From Asanoa ferruginea (GTDB taxonomy: Bacteria > Actinomycetota > Actinomycetes > Mycobacteriales > Micromonosporaceae): a DNA stretch of 64,000 nucleotides. Under the pieces are notes generated by a model. That model saw only the letters and a list, made by a program, of their open reading frames with translations, had not been told where the DNA came from and did not search any database. The stretch spans positions 8,742,001 through 8,806,000 of the forward strand of contig NZ_QUMQ01000001.1 of the NCBI RefSeq assembly GCF_003387075.1, given 5' to 3'. The translations under genes and the position numbers were made by a program. Positions 47,686 through 57,851 of this stretch are shown here, piece by piece (within the stretch, counting starts at the first letter, position 1; every line of letters starts with the position of its first letter).

Positions 47686-48897
47686 CTAGGCCAGCCGGGC
47701 GGCTCGGGTGTGGAGGTAGCGCTGCTGGGGTTGGGTCATCGTCTTGGTCGCCGCTGTCAGGTAGGCGGCGCGCGCGGCCTCGCGGTCGCCGGCCAGTTCC
47801 AGCAGATGGGCCCGGGCCGTGTGCCAGCGGTGGTCGGCCGCCAGGCGGTCGTCCTTGCCCAGCGGGTCGAGCAGGGTCAGGCCGGCCTCCAAGCCGTGCA
47901 CCATCGCCACGGCCACCGCGTGGTTCAGGGCCACCACCGGGTTGTCGGCCAGGCCGAGCAACACCTCGTACAACAGCTTGATCTGGGGCCAGTCGGTGTC
48001 CTCGGGGCGCGCGGCCTCGTCGTGCAGCGCCGCGATCGCCGCCTGGATCTGGTAGGGGCCGGCGTGACCGCGGGGCAGGGCCGACGAGATCAACGCCACG
48101 CCCTCGGCGATCTGGTCGCGGTTCCACAGTGTGCGGTCCTGCTCGGCCATCGGCACCGGGGTGCCGTCGCGGGCGGTGCGGGCCGCCCTCCGCGCGTCCG
48201 TCAGCAGCATCAAAGCGAGCAGGCCCGTCGCCTCGGTGTCGTCGGGCAGCAGGCGGTGCACCAGTCGGGCCAGGCGGATCGCCTCGGTGGAGAGTTCGAC
48301 GCGCTGCAACGACGGGCCGGCCGTGCCGACGTAGCCCTCGTTGAAGATCAGGTAGAGCACGTGCAGGACCGCGGCCTGGCGGGCCGCCCGGTCGGCGGCC
48401 GGGGGTAGGCCGAACGGGACGCCGCTGTCCTTGATGGTCCGCTTGGCCCTCGTGATGCGGCGGGTCATCGTGTCTTCCGGGACCAGGAACGCCCGGGCCA
48501 CCTCGGCGGTGGTCAGGCCACCCACGGCGCGCAGGGTCAGTGCGATCTGCGATGCCGCCGACAGTGCCGGGTGGCAGCACATGAACAGCAGGACCAGCGA
48601 GTCGTCGGTCGCCGCGCCGGGTGACGGGACCGGCCACGCGGCCACCGTGTCCTCGCGGCGGCGGCGGGCCTGGTCGGCGCGGAGCAGGTCGGTCAGGCGG
48701 CGGGCGGCGACCCGGATGAGCCACGCCCGCGGGTTGTCCGGCGTCCCGTCCACCGGCCACTGCTGCGCCGCCGCCAGCAGCGCCGCCTGGACCGCGTCCT
48801 CCGCCGTGTCGAAGTGGCCGTAGCGACGCACCAGCGCGCCGAGGACCTGCGGCGCCAACTCGCGCAGCAGGTCCTCCCCCGAGCTCGACCCCGGCAC
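47686..48897 (-). CDS. ECF42-type RNA polymerase sigma factor
   Basis: A 403-residue sigma factor. Sigma region 2 is ALVRRYGHFDTAEDAVQAALLAA with NPRAWLIRVAARRLTDLLR, and region 4 is ALTLRAVGGLTTAEVARAFLVPEDTMTRRITRAKRTI. A C-terminal TPR-like DUF6596 extension (LYLIFNEGYVGTAGP, LLYEVLLGLADNPVVALNHAVAVAMV) replaces an anti-sigma factor, the mark of ECF42. The GTG at 48897 overlaps the stop of the YCII gene by 1 nt. In this group the paired YCII/DGPF protein is usually a target. Confidence 0.93.
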   Translation of the reverse strand: MPGSSSGEDLLRELAPQVLGALVRRYGHFDTAEDAVQAALLAAAQQWPVDGTPDNPRAWLIRVAARRLTDLLRADQARRRREDTVAAWPVPSPGAATDDSLVLLFMCCHPALSAASQIALTLRAVGGLTTAEVARAFLVPEDTMTRRITRAKRTIKDSGVPFGLPPAADRAARQAAVLHVLYLIFNEGYVGTAGPSLQRVELSTEAIRLARLVHRLLPDDTEATGLLALMLLTDARRAARTARDGTPVPMAEQDRTLWNRDQIAEGVALISSALPRGHAGPYQIQAAIAALHDEAARPEDTDWPQIKLLYEVLLGLADNPVVALNHAVAVAMVHGLEAGLTLLDPLGKDDRLAADHRWHTARAHLLELAGDREAARAAYLTAATKTMTQPQQRYLHTRAARLA

Positions 48898-49319
48898 TAC
48901 TCGCCGAATTCGGGCGCTCCGGCGATGGGGCGCACGTCGACGTGCCACTCGTTGGCGAGTTGGGCGCCGGCCGGGTGCGGGGTGTCGGCCAGCTTCGCGG
49001 CGATCTCGGTGGCCCGGTCGAAGCTCGCGCACTCGACGATCGTGTAGCCGGCGAGCACCTCCTGGGTCTCCGCGTAGGGGCCGTCGGTGACCACCGGGAC
49101 ACCGTCGCGCAGCGACACCCGGCGGGTGTGCACCGGCGGGGCCAGGCCCTGCCCGTCGACGAACTCGCCCGACTCGACGAGCTCGTTGTTCCACTTGGTC
49201 ATGAAATCGTGCAGGGCCGCCAGGTCGTCCGGGGTCCAGGCGGTGCCGTCGGTGGTGTTGCCGGTCAGCATGTCGAAGTCACGCTGCGAGCCCGCCAACA
49301 TGATCATGTATTTCATCAT
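48897..49319 (-). CDS. YCII/DGPF-domain protein paired with ECF42
   Basis: A 140-residue YCII-related protein. MKYMIMLAGSQ opens it, WNNELVESGEFVDGQGLAPP follows, and the DGPF-type block VTDGPYAETQEVLAGYTIVECAS is near the middle. These small proteins are almost always encoded with ECF42 sigma factors; their biochemical role is unclear. Of four closely spaced start codons I choose ATG 49319, which leaves 6 nt after GGGAG. Confidence 0.88.
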   Translation of the reverse strand: MMKYMIMLAGSQRDFDMLTGNTTDGTAWTPDDLAALHDFMTKWNNELVESGEFVDGQGLAPPVHTRRVSLRDGVPVVTDGPYAETQEVLAGYTIVECASFDRATEIAAKLADTPHPAGAQLANEWHVDVRPIAGAPEFGE

Positions 49320-49380
49320 CACCATCTCCCTTCACCTGGAACGTCGGCGCGGAGAAGCTCCTCCGGACATCTTCCAACAG

Positions 49381-49417
49381 AAAGAAAGAAGCGGAGGGCC
49401 GTCGACCGGCCCTCCGC
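49381..49417 (-). terminator. Intrinsic terminator of the chitinase gene
   Basis: On the minus strand GCGGAGGGCC / GGCCCTCCGC form a perfect 10-bp stem with a 7-nt loop followed by TTCTTTCTTT. It lies 30 nt past the chitinase stop. Confidence 0.9.
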
Positions 49418-49447
49418 TCCTCGTGGGGTGTTGCGTCGGCTGAGGGG

Positions 49448-51085
<1,638 letters not shown>

Positions 51086-51101
51086 AGGACGCTCCCTATA
51101 G

Positions 51102-51118
51102 TTAGGAAAGTTTCCAAA
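51102..51118. promoter_or_regulatory. Inverted repeat upstream of the chitinase
   Basis: TTAGGAAAGTTTCCAAA is a near-perfect palindrome (one mismatch) 17 nt upstream of the chitinase start. Similar TTAGGAAA-N-TTTCCTAA elements precede carbohydrate-active enzyme genes in related actinomycetes (from memory). It is a probable repressor site. Confidence 0.6.
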
Positions 51119-51221
51119 TAGTTGAGGAGACGCTACTCATCACCTCAACACCTCGTCAAGATGTGCATGTATCGATTTCTTGAGGATGATCATTTCACCC
51201 GCAGGAGGTAACGTCGCGCGC

Positions 51222-51707
51222 ATGACAGTGCTCGACACCGACATCGATTCCCTCGCCGGCGGGCCCGCCGACCTCAAGCAATACGCGGGCAGCACCGTGC
51301 TCGTCGTCAACGTGGCCTCGAAGTGCGGTCTCACCCCGCAGTACGAGGGCCTCCAGAACCTCTACGACACCTACGGCGACCGGGGCCTGGTCGTGCTCGG
51401 CGTGCCGTGCAACCAGTTCCACGGCCAGGAGCCGGGCAGCGCCGAGGAGATCGCCGAGTTCTGCTCGGTCAACTACGGCGTCACGTTCCCGCTGACCGCC
51501 AAGGTCGAGGTCAACGGCGCCGGCCGGCACCCGCTCTACGCCGCGCTGGTGGACGCGCCCGACGCCGACGGCTACACCGGCGACATCCGCTGGAACTTCG
51601 AGAAGTTCCTGATCGCGCCGGACGGCACGGTCGCCGCGCGGTTCGGCCCGCAGGTCACGCCGGAGGCACCCGAGGTGGTCGCGGCGATCGAGCAGCACCT
51701 CGCCTGA
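51222..51707 (+). CDS. Glutathione peroxidase-family thiol peroxidase
   Basis: A 161-residue protein with thioredoxin fold. The peroxidatic Cys is in VASKCGLTPQYEGLQ, Gln in VPCNQFHGQEPGS (which also has a candidate resolving Cys), and Trp-Asn in IRWNFEKFLI. Actinomycetes lack glutathione, so it probably uses thioredoxin or mycothiol-linked reductants. AGGAGG lies upstream at 51203-51208. It diverges from the chitinase. Confidence 0.92.
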   Translation: MTVLDTDIDSLAGGPADLKQYAGSTVLVVNVASKCGLTPQYEGLQNLYDTYGDRGLVVLGVPCNQFHGQEPGSAEEIAEFCSVNYGVTFPLTAKVEVNGAGRHPLYAALVDAPDADGYTGDIRWNFEKFLIAPDGTVAARFGPQVTPEAPEVVAAIEQHLA

Positions 51708-51891
51708 CGCGAGGTCCGCTCGGGGGACACCGTTCGGGCGGGCGGTCGGGCCGACGGGGGACGGCCCGGCTGTCCAACCGGACATGATCTGTGCATTGTC
51801 AGATTTTTTCCACCTTTCAGGCCTTGCGGTCCGGTCCGACTGACGGGACTCTGTTCGCGTGCTGCGATCCTCGTCCGCAGGAGGAGATTCG

Positions 51892-52761
51892 ATGACCTCT
51901 GCGCGTCCTGCCCCCCACGCGCTTCGCCGGTTGGCCGGTGCCGCCGGTGCCATCCTGATCGGCGCCGGCCTGACCGCCGCGATCGCCGCCCCTGCCTCCG
52001 CCGAGGCCGGAGTCGGCTACGTGCGCCTCGCCCACCTGTCCCCCGACACCCCGCCGGTCGACGTCTACGTCGACGACCTGGGCGGAAAGACCAAGGGCAT
52101 CAAGTTGGACGCCGTGCCCTACGGCGTCGTGTCCGACTACCTGTCCATGAAACCCGGCACCTACGCGGTGTCGATGCGCAAGGTGGGCGCCGACGCCAAG
52201 TCGCCGCCCGTGCTGACCGAAGAGGTCAAGGTGACCGAGGGCAGCGCCCACACGGTCGCCGGCACCGGCCGGTTCGCCGACCTCGGCCTGTCCGTCATCG
52301 ACGACGACATCTCCGCGCCGCCGGCCGACCAGGCCAAGGTGCGGGTGCTCCAGGCGTCGGTCAAGGCCCCGGTGCTCGACATCAAGACCACCGGCGGCCA
52401 GGAGATCGGCGCCGGGCTCAAGTTCGCCACCACGAGCAACTACCGCGACGTCAAGCCGGGCAACTGGACGATCGACATGACGCCGCAGGGCGGCTCGGCC
52501 ACCAAGGCGAGCTGCAAGCTGGCCGGCGGCACCACCTACTCGCTGTTCGTGCTCGACGGCAAGGACGGGCTGACCACCGATCTCAAGGTCGACGCCAAGG
52601 CCGGCGAGATCACCCCGGTCGGCGGCGTCGAGACCGGTGCCGGCGGCAGCACGAGTGGCACCAGCATCGCGCTGATCGCTGGCCTGAGCCTGGTCGTGCT
52701 GGCCGCGCTGGTCGGCGTCGGCGCGTTCGGCCTGCGCCGCAGGGCGCGCCGCACCTGGTAG
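51892..52761 (+). CDS. DUF4397 surface protein with C-terminal anchor
   Basis: A 289-residue exported protein. A signal peptide ends near APASAEA (about residue 38). Two related DUF4397 segments follow: VRLAHLSPDTPPVDVYVDDL and VRVLQASVKAPVLDIKT. A sorting-like signal PVGGVETGAGG, a hydrophobic segment and RRRARR end the protein, with no LPxTG. The sortase gene starts 10 nt downstream, so this is its probable substrate. AGGAGGAG precedes the ATG by 5 nt. Confidence 0.85.
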   Translation: MTSARPAPHALRRLAGAAGAILIGAGLTAAIAAPASAEAGVGYVRLAHLSPDTPPVDVYVDDLGGKTKGIKLDAVPYGVVSDYLSMKPGTYAVSMRKVGADAKSPPVLTEEVKVTEGSAHTVAGTGRFADLGLSVIDDDISAPPADQAKVRVLQASVKAPVLDIKTTGGQEIGAGLKFATTSNYRDVKPGNWTIDMTPQGGSATKASCKLAGGTTYSLFVLDGKDGLTTDLKVDAKAGEITPVGGVETGAGGSTSGTSIALIAGLSLVVLAALVGVGAFGLRRRARRTW

Positions 52762-52771
52762 GCAGGCGGGA

Positions 52772-53503
52772 TTGAGCGCACGCGACGAGCGGCCGGCCTC
52801 AGCGGTGATCCGGCACCGCTGGGGCTGGCCGACGCGCCGGACCACGGTCGGCCTCACCGCGGCGGCCCTGGCGCTGTGCACGGCGGCCGGCACGACGCTC
52901 GGCTTCGCGGCCGGCAACGCGGCGGCGCCACAGACCGCACTGCGCTGGCACGTCGGCTGCCTCACCACCTGCGCCCGGCCGGTCGAGCTGACCGAGGTCG
53001 TCGACCCGCTCGCCGCCCTGCCGCCACCGTCCGAGGTGCGCATCCCGCGGGTCGACATCCGGTCCAGCCTGGTGGGTCTCGATCTCGACAGCGCCGGCGA
53101 GCTCGAGGCGCCGGCCGACTTCGCCAAGGCCGGCTGGTATGAGCAGGGCACCCTGCCCGGCGAGCCCGGCCCCGCGGTGATCGCCGGCCACGTCGACTCG
53201 CACAAGGGCCCGGCGGTCTTCTACCGGCTGCGCGAGCTGCGCCCCGGCGACACCGTCGAGGTGCGCCGCGGCGACGAGTGGCTACCGTTCCGGGTGGTCG
53301 CCACCGGCCACTACCCGAAGAACAAGTTCCCCACCTCGCGGGTCTACGGCGCCACACCCGGAGCCGAGCTGCGGCTGATCACCTGCGGCGGCGAGTTCGA
53401 CCACAGCAAGCGCTCCTACCGCGACAACGTGGTGGTCTACGCGGTCGACGCGCGCCAGCTCTCGCTACCCGAGACGAAGGGCGACGGGCCGACGAGCTGG
53501 TAG
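52772..53503 (+). CDS. Class F sortase
   Basis: A 243-residue class F sortase. One membrane segment near residues 27-48 is followed by the catalytic domain with His140 in IAGHVDSH, Cys205 in LRLITCGGEFD and the Arg in SYRDNVVVYA. It should anchor proteins to the cell wall. Start TTG at 52772 has GGCAGGCGGG before it. The upstream DUF4397 gene probably encodes its dedicated substrate. Confidence 0.92.
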   Translation: MSARDERPASAVIRHRWGWPTRRTTVGLTAAALALCTAAGTTLGFAAGNAAAPQTALRWHVGCLTTCARPVELTEVVDPLAALPPPSEVRIPRVDIRSSLVGLDLDSAGELEAPADFAKAGWYEQGTLPGEPGPAVIAGHVDSHKGPAVFYRLRELRPGDTVEVRRGDEWLPFRVVATGHYPKNKFPTSRVYGATPGAELRLITCGGEFDHSKRSYRDNVVVYAVDARQLSLPETKGDGPTSW

Positions 53504-53536
53504 TGACGCCGGCCCGACCGTGATCGTTGACCAGGC

Positions 53537-53848
53537 GTGCTGCCCGACCTGTCGCGCTTCGAGATGCACCGGGAGGCCGCCGACGTCGACCTCGACGGCA
53601 CGCCGATGCCCGGCCTGCACGCGACGTTCCACCGCCGCCCGGCCGGGTCGCGCACCGAGTCCGTCGGCGTCTACCGCTACGCCGGCATCGAGATCTTCAT
53701 GGCCTGGGGGTACGCGGACGAAGCGCACTGCCGGTTCACGGCGTACGCCGATGAGCATGGGTGGGGCGCACCGCGCCGGGGCTGCCCCTCCGTCGACGCG
53801 GTGCGCGACCTGTTGGCCACCCTGGGGCCGGTGCCCGATCCCCGCTGA
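53537..53848 (+). CDS. Small hypothetical protein
   Basis: A 103-residue protein that I do not recognise. It has no membrane segment. Its composition looks like a small alpha/beta protein (GVYRYAGIEIFMAWGYADEAHCRFTAY). Codon use is like that of its neighbours. The GTG at 53537 has a weak binding site. Confidence 0.5.
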   Translation: MLPDLSRFEMHREAADVDLDGTPMPGLHATFHRRPAGSRTESVGVYRYAGIEIFMAWGYADEAHCRFTAYADEHGWGAPRRGCPSVDAVRDLLATLGPVPDPR

Positions 53849-53931
53849 CGCCACGTGTGTCGGCTCGGAGACCGCGAATCCCCGATCGTGGCGCCGGCGT
53901 TCCCCGGCAGGGCACCGGTCCCGGGCCCGGG

Positions 53932-54315
53932 CTAGTCGACCGGCGCGGCGGCGGGTTCCGCGGCGGTCGGGCCCGCGTGGGCGGTGGCGAGCCGCCGCAC
54001 GGTGACGAGCGAGAACAACGTCAGGGTGAGCGAAAGGACCAGGCCGGCCGCGTGCCAGCGGGGGTCCGGGATCGGCGCGAACCCGAGCACGGCCGCCGGC
54101 AGCTGGACGATCGCGACCAGCCCGAGCAGGGCGAGGCGGCGACCGGTCCACAGGTAGGCGGTCCACAGCGGCGCGGTCACGACGGCCAGGGTGAGCACGT
54201 CGAGCGCGGCGTGTGCGTAGGGGTTGGCGACGTTGGCGTGAGCGAATGCGGAGGCGGGTGCGGCGACCCACAGAGCCGCGGCGGTCACGGCGAGAACGGT
54301 GGCGAGACGTCGCAT
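53932..54315 (-). CDS. Small membrane protein, function unknown
   Basis: A 127-residue protein with a signal-like N-terminus (residues 1-35) and three more hydrophobic segments, ending in an Ala/Pro-rich tail. The family is not recognised. GGAGG lies 8 nt upstream of the ATG at 54315. Confidence 0.7.
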   Translation of the reverse strand: MRRLATVLAVTAAALWVAAPASAFAHANVANPYAHAALDVLTLAVVTAPLWTAYLWTGRRLALLGLVAIVQLPAAVLGFAPIPDPRWHAAGLVLSLTLTLFSLVTVRRLATAHAGPTAAEPAAAPVD

Positions 54316-54423
54316 GGCCGTACCTCCTTGCAGTCGGGGCTTCACCATCTGTAATGAAGGTAAGGCCCGCCCGCAGGAGCGCGAAAGGCTCGACGGCGTG
54401 AATGAATCTCCACGAAAGGGTGT

Positions 54424-55236
54424 TCAGGCGTTCTGTTCAGCCAGTTCACGCGCCCGATCGCGGGCGGCTTCGAGGGCCGCGAGCAGGGCCGCGCGGACGC
54501 CGTGGTTCTCCAACTCGCGGATCGCCGAGATCGTCGTGCCGGCCGGCGACGTGACCGCTTCGCGGAGCTTGACCGGGTGCTCCCCGGAGTCGCGCAGCAT
54601 CACCGCCGAGCCGATCGCGGTCTGCACGATCAGGTCGTGTGCCACCTGCCGGGGCAGGCCGAGCAGGATGCCGGCGTCGACCATCGCCTCGACCAGCAAA
54701 TAAAAGTAGGCCGGGCCGGAGCCGGACAGGGCGGTCACCGCGTCCTGCTGCGACTCGGGCACCCGCAGCGTCACGCCGAGCGGCTTGAACATCTCTTCGG
54801 CGAGGCTCAGGTGGGCAGCGGTCGCGTGCGGGCCGGCGGAGATGGCCGTCATCGCCTCGTCGACCAGCGCCGGGGTGTTGGTCATCACCCTGACGATCGG
54901 CACGCCGTCTTGCAGTCGCTTGGCGAAGAAGCTGGTCGGCAGGCCGGCGCAGAGCGAGATGACCAGCTTGTCGCGGGGCACCTTGGGGCCGATGTCGGCC
55001 AGCAGGGTGGCGGCGTCCTGCGGCTTGACCGAGATCGCCAGCACGTCGGCCTCGGCGACCGCGGTGAGGTTGTCGACCACGCGTACGCCATAGCGCTGGC
55101 GCAGTTCTTCCGCTCGTTCCGGGCGGCGCGAGGTGGCGAGCAGCCGGTCGACGGGCCAGCCGGCGCGCAACAGGCCGGAGAGCATCAGCTCACCGATCTT
55201 GCCCGCGCCGATCACGGCGACCGTCTTGTCGTTCAT
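54424..55236 (-). CDS. proC: Pyrroline-5-carboxylate reductase
   Basis: A 270-residue proline biosynthesis enzyme. The NAD(P) fold is VAVIGAGKIGELMLSGLLRAG, with ATSRRPERAEELR after it. The C-terminal signature includes ALSGSGPAYFYLLVEAM and SPAGTTISAIRELE. It lies 24 nt downstream of the phosphofructokinase gene on the same strand. Confidence 0.95.
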   Translation of the reverse strand: MNDKTVAVIGAGKIGELMLSGLLRAGWPVDRLLATSRRPERAEELRQRYGVRVVDNLTAVAEADVLAISVKPQDAATLLADIGPKVPRDKLVISLCAGLPTSFFAKRLQDGVPIVRVMTNTPALVDEAMTAISAGPHATAAHLSLAEEMFKPLGVTLRVPESQQDAVTALSGSGPAYFYLLVEAMVDAGILLGLPRQVAHDLIVQTAIGSAVMLRDSGEHPVKLREAVTSPAGTTISAIRELENHGVRAALLAALEAARDRARELAEQNA

Positions 55237-55260
55237 GGCTGCCCGCCCCTCGTCTGTGGA

Positions 55261-56289
55261 TCAGCTGCCGAAGAACACTTCCGCTTCGGTGTAGCGCTCC
55301 AGCGGAACCGTCTTGAGCTCCTTGGTCGCCTCGATCAGCGGCACCCGGACGACGTCGGTGCCCTGGAGGGCGACCATCTTGCCCCAGTCGCCGTCGTGCA
55401 CCGCGTCGATCGCGTGCAGGCCCAGGCGGGTGGCGAGGACCCGGTCGAACGCGGTGGGCGTGCCGCCGCGCTGGATGTGACCGAGGACGACCGTGCGGGC
55501 CTCCTTGCCGGTCTTCGCCTCGAGCTGCTCGGCCAGCCACTGGCCGATGCCACCGAGCCGGACGTGGCCGAACGAGTCGAGCTCCTGGTTGTGCAGCACC
55601 ATCTGGCCGTCGAGCGGCTGCGCGCCCTCGGCGACCACGACGATCGGCGCGTACTGGTGCTGGAAGCGCTTCTCGACGTAGCCCGCGACCTGCTCGACGT
55701 CGAAGTTGCGCTCCGGCAGCAGGATCACGTTGGCGCCACCGGCGAGGCCCGCGTGCAGGGCGATCCAGCCGGCGTGCCGGCCCATCACCTCGACGACGAG
55801 CGTGCGGTGGTGACTCTCCGCAGTGGTGTGCAGCCGGTCGATGGCCTCCATCGCGATGTTGACCGCGGTGTCGAAGCCGAAGGTGTAGTCGGTGGCGTTG
55901 AGGTCGTTGTCGATCGTCTTCGGCACGCCGACGACGTGCACGCCCAGCTCGCCGAGCTTGGTGGCGACACCGAGGGTGTCCTCGCCACCGATCGCGACCA
56001 GCGCGTCGACGTTCATCGCCTGCAGGTTGTTCTTGATCTGCTCGACGCCATTTTCGATCTTGAACGGGTTGGTGCGGGAGGAGCCGAGGATGGTGCCGCC
56101 GCGCGGCAGGATGCCGCGGACCTCGGGGATGCCCAGGGGCATGGTCAGGCCCTCCAGCGGACCGCGCCAACCGTCACGGAAACCCACGAAATCGTGGCCG
56201 TACGTGGAGACGCCCTTGCGGACGACCGCCCGGATCACCGCGTTCAGACCGGGACAGTCACCGCCGCCGGTAAGCACGCCGATTCGCAT
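55261..56289 (-). CDS. pfkA: 6-phosphofructokinase with PPi-type signature residues
   Basis: A 342-residue phosphofructokinase. The phosphoryl-donor motif reads GGEDT and the substrate loop PKTIDNDL. An Asp at the E. coli position 104 equivalent and a Lys at 124 are the residues that distinguish PPi-dependent from ATP-dependent enzymes. MGRHAGWIALHAGLAGGANVILLPE and RGGTPTAFDR complete the pattern. ATG at 56289 gives MRIGVLTGGGDCPGLN, the usual opening. It is cotranscribed with proC. Biochemical donor use is inferred, not shown. Confidence 0.9.
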   Translation of the reverse strand: MRIGVLTGGGDCPGLNAVIRAVVRKGVSTYGHDFVGFRDGWRGPLEGLTMPLGIPEVRGILPRGGTILGSSRTNPFKIENGVEQIKNNLQAMNVDALVAIGGEDTLGVATKLGELGVHVVGVPKTIDNDLNATDYTFGFDTAVNIAMEAIDRLHTTAESHHRTLVVEVMGRHAGWIALHAGLAGGANVILLPERNFDVEQVAGYVEKRFQHQYAPIVVVAEGAQPLDGQMVLHNQELDSFGHVRLGGIGQWLAEQLEAKTGKEARTVVLGHIQRGGTPTAFDRVLATRLGLHAIDAVHDGDWGKMVALQGTDVVRVPLIEATKELKTVPLERYTEAEVFFGS

Positions 56290-56463
56290 GATCTGCTCAT
56301 CCTCCTGATTGCGATCCTTGCCCCAAAGGGGCGCACACATGGCCAGAAAGCCCCAGGATCGATCATCGGCGTCATTGCCGGCCCGGGGCGGGCCGCCAAC
56401 TGCGCACTGTAGTCGCCGGGTGGAGGGCCGACCAGCGCGACCCACCCACCACCCGGTGAACTG

Positions 56464-56970
56464 TCAGGGTCCGGCGGGTGCCCGCATGGCGTTCCAGCGG
56501 GCCAGGTTGTGCCGGGCGTCGGCGAGCGCGTCGTGCTGGTCGGCGCCGGCCGGCGGCAAGGGCGGTTTGCCCAGATCGTCCCAGAGCTGCCGGAGTTCCT
56601 TGGTGAACCGCGGTATCGCCCGCGGCAGCGCCGGCATCGCGCCCCAGAGCTGGGCCAGCACCACATGGTCGTAGGCGGCGTACCAGGCCCAGAGCTCCAG
56701 CGTCTCGCCGGAGGTGGCCCGCAGCGGGGCGACGAGGAACTCGTAGAGGTCGTCGCGGATCCGCTCGCGCGAGCGCCAGGCCTGGTCGGAGGGGGACGGC
56801 AACTTGTCCAGCACGTTGCGGCGTACCCAGGGCACGGCCCGCGAGTCGTCGAACTCGGTGGACACGGCGTAGAACTCGCGGCCGTGCTCATCGACAACAC
56901 CGATCGACACGAGGTCGACCGTAAGGCCGTCCTCGATGAACTCACAGTCGTAGAAGTAGCGGTAGGTCAT
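56464..56970 (-). CDS. Rv2179c-type 3'-5' exoribonuclease (DEDD family)
   Basis: A 168-residue protein resembling Rv2179c, a small DEDD exoribonuclease. Exo I is YFYDCEFIEDG, Exo II AAYDHVVLAQLWG and Exo III HDALADARHNLARW. It should trim RNA 3' overhangs, perhaps including poly(A). The ATG at 56970 fits the family opening; an ATG six nt upstream is possible. In M. tuberculosis it adjoins aroG; here about 11.6 kb separates them. Confidence 0.88.
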   Translation of the reverse strand: MTYRYFYDCEFIEDGLTVDLVSIGVVDEHGREFYAVSTEFDDSRAVPWVRRNVLDKLPSPSDQAWRSRERIRDDLYEFLVAPLRATSGETLELWAWYAAYDHVVLAQLWGAMPALPRAIPRFTKELRQLWDDLGKPPLPPAGADQHDALADARHNLARWNAMRAPAGP

Positions 56971-57020
56971 CGGCATCCATCCTGGCCCATCCACCCGGAG
57001 ATTCGTTACCGTGCCCGGTC

Positions 57021-57851
57021 ATGACGTTTTCGATCGTGGCGCGGTCGGCCGACGGGCACTCCCACGGCATCGCTGTCGCCAGCAAGTTCCTCGCGGTCGG
57101 CGCGGCCGTACCCGCCGCCGAGGCCGAGATCGGCGCCGTGGCCACCCAGTCCTACGCCAACCTGGCCTACCGGCCGCAGGCGCTGGCGCTGCTGCGGACC
57201 GGGGTCGACGCGGCCGGCGTCGTCGCCGGGCTGACCGCCGCCGACGAGGGCCGCACGCAGCGGCAGGTCGGCGTGGTCGGTGCGACCGGCGCCGGCGCCA
57301 CCTACACCGGGGCCGACTGCCACGACTGGGCCGGCGGTGTGGCCGGCGACGGCTTCGCCATCCAGGGCAACATCCTGGTCGGTCCCGAGGTGGTCGACGA
57401 GATGAAGGCGGCCTGGCTCGGCTCCGACCCGGCCGCGCCGCTGGCCCGGCGGCTGCTCGCGGCGCTGCGGGCCGGCGACGAGGCGGGCGGCGACAAGCGC
57501 GGCCGGCAGAGCGCGGCGCTGCTGGTGGTGGCCCGGGGCGAGGGCTACGGCGGCACCAGCGACGTGGTCGTCGACCTGCGGGTCGATGATCACGCGGAGC
57601 CGGTGCCGGAGCTGGCCCGGCTGCTGCACATGCACGAGTTGCTGTTCGGCAAGCCCGACCCGGCCACGCTGCTCGCCCTCGACGGCCCGCTGGCCGCGGA
57701 GGTGCGCGGCCGGTTGGTCGCCGCCGGCCACGAAGGCGCCACCCTCGACGACGCGCTGGCGAGCTGGGCCGGCGTCGAGAACCTCGAGGAACGCATCGTG
57801 CCTGGCAAGATCGACCCGCTGGTGCTCGCGCACCTGCGCAAGGCCGACTAG
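57021..57851 (+). CDS. DUF1028 domain protein (Ntn-hydrolase-like)
   Basis: A 276-residue DUF1028 protein: MTFSIVARSADGHSHGIAVASKFLAVGAAVP opens it, QSYANLAYRPQALALL follows, and FAIQGNILVGPEVVDEM is in the middle. The family has the Ntn-hydrolase fold with a Thr after the initiator Met as candidate nucleophile; the substrate is unknown. The C-terminal LDDALASWAGVENLEERI resembles a small peptidoglycan-binding-like tail seen in relatives. It converges on the next gene, overlapping by 4 nt. Confidence 0.88.
   Translation: MTFSIVARSADGHSHGIAVASKFLAVGAAVPAAEAEIGAVATQSYANLAYRPQALALLRTGVDAAGVVAGLTAADEGRTQRQVGVVGATGAGATYTGADCHDWAGGVAGDGFAIQGNILVGPEVVDEMKAAWLGSDPAAPLARRLLAALRAGDEAGGDKRGRQSAALLVVARGEGYGGTSDVVVDLRVDDHAEPVPELARLLHMHELLFGKPDPATLLALDGPLAAEVRGRLVAAGHEGATLDDALASWAGVENLEERIVPGKIDPLVLAHLRKAD

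Noticed and set aside
47439-48408. Rightward open frames across the EF-Tu leader and ECF42 gene
   Set aside because: They lack ribosome binding sites and domains, and the minus strand carries the ECF42 gene through most of the stretch.
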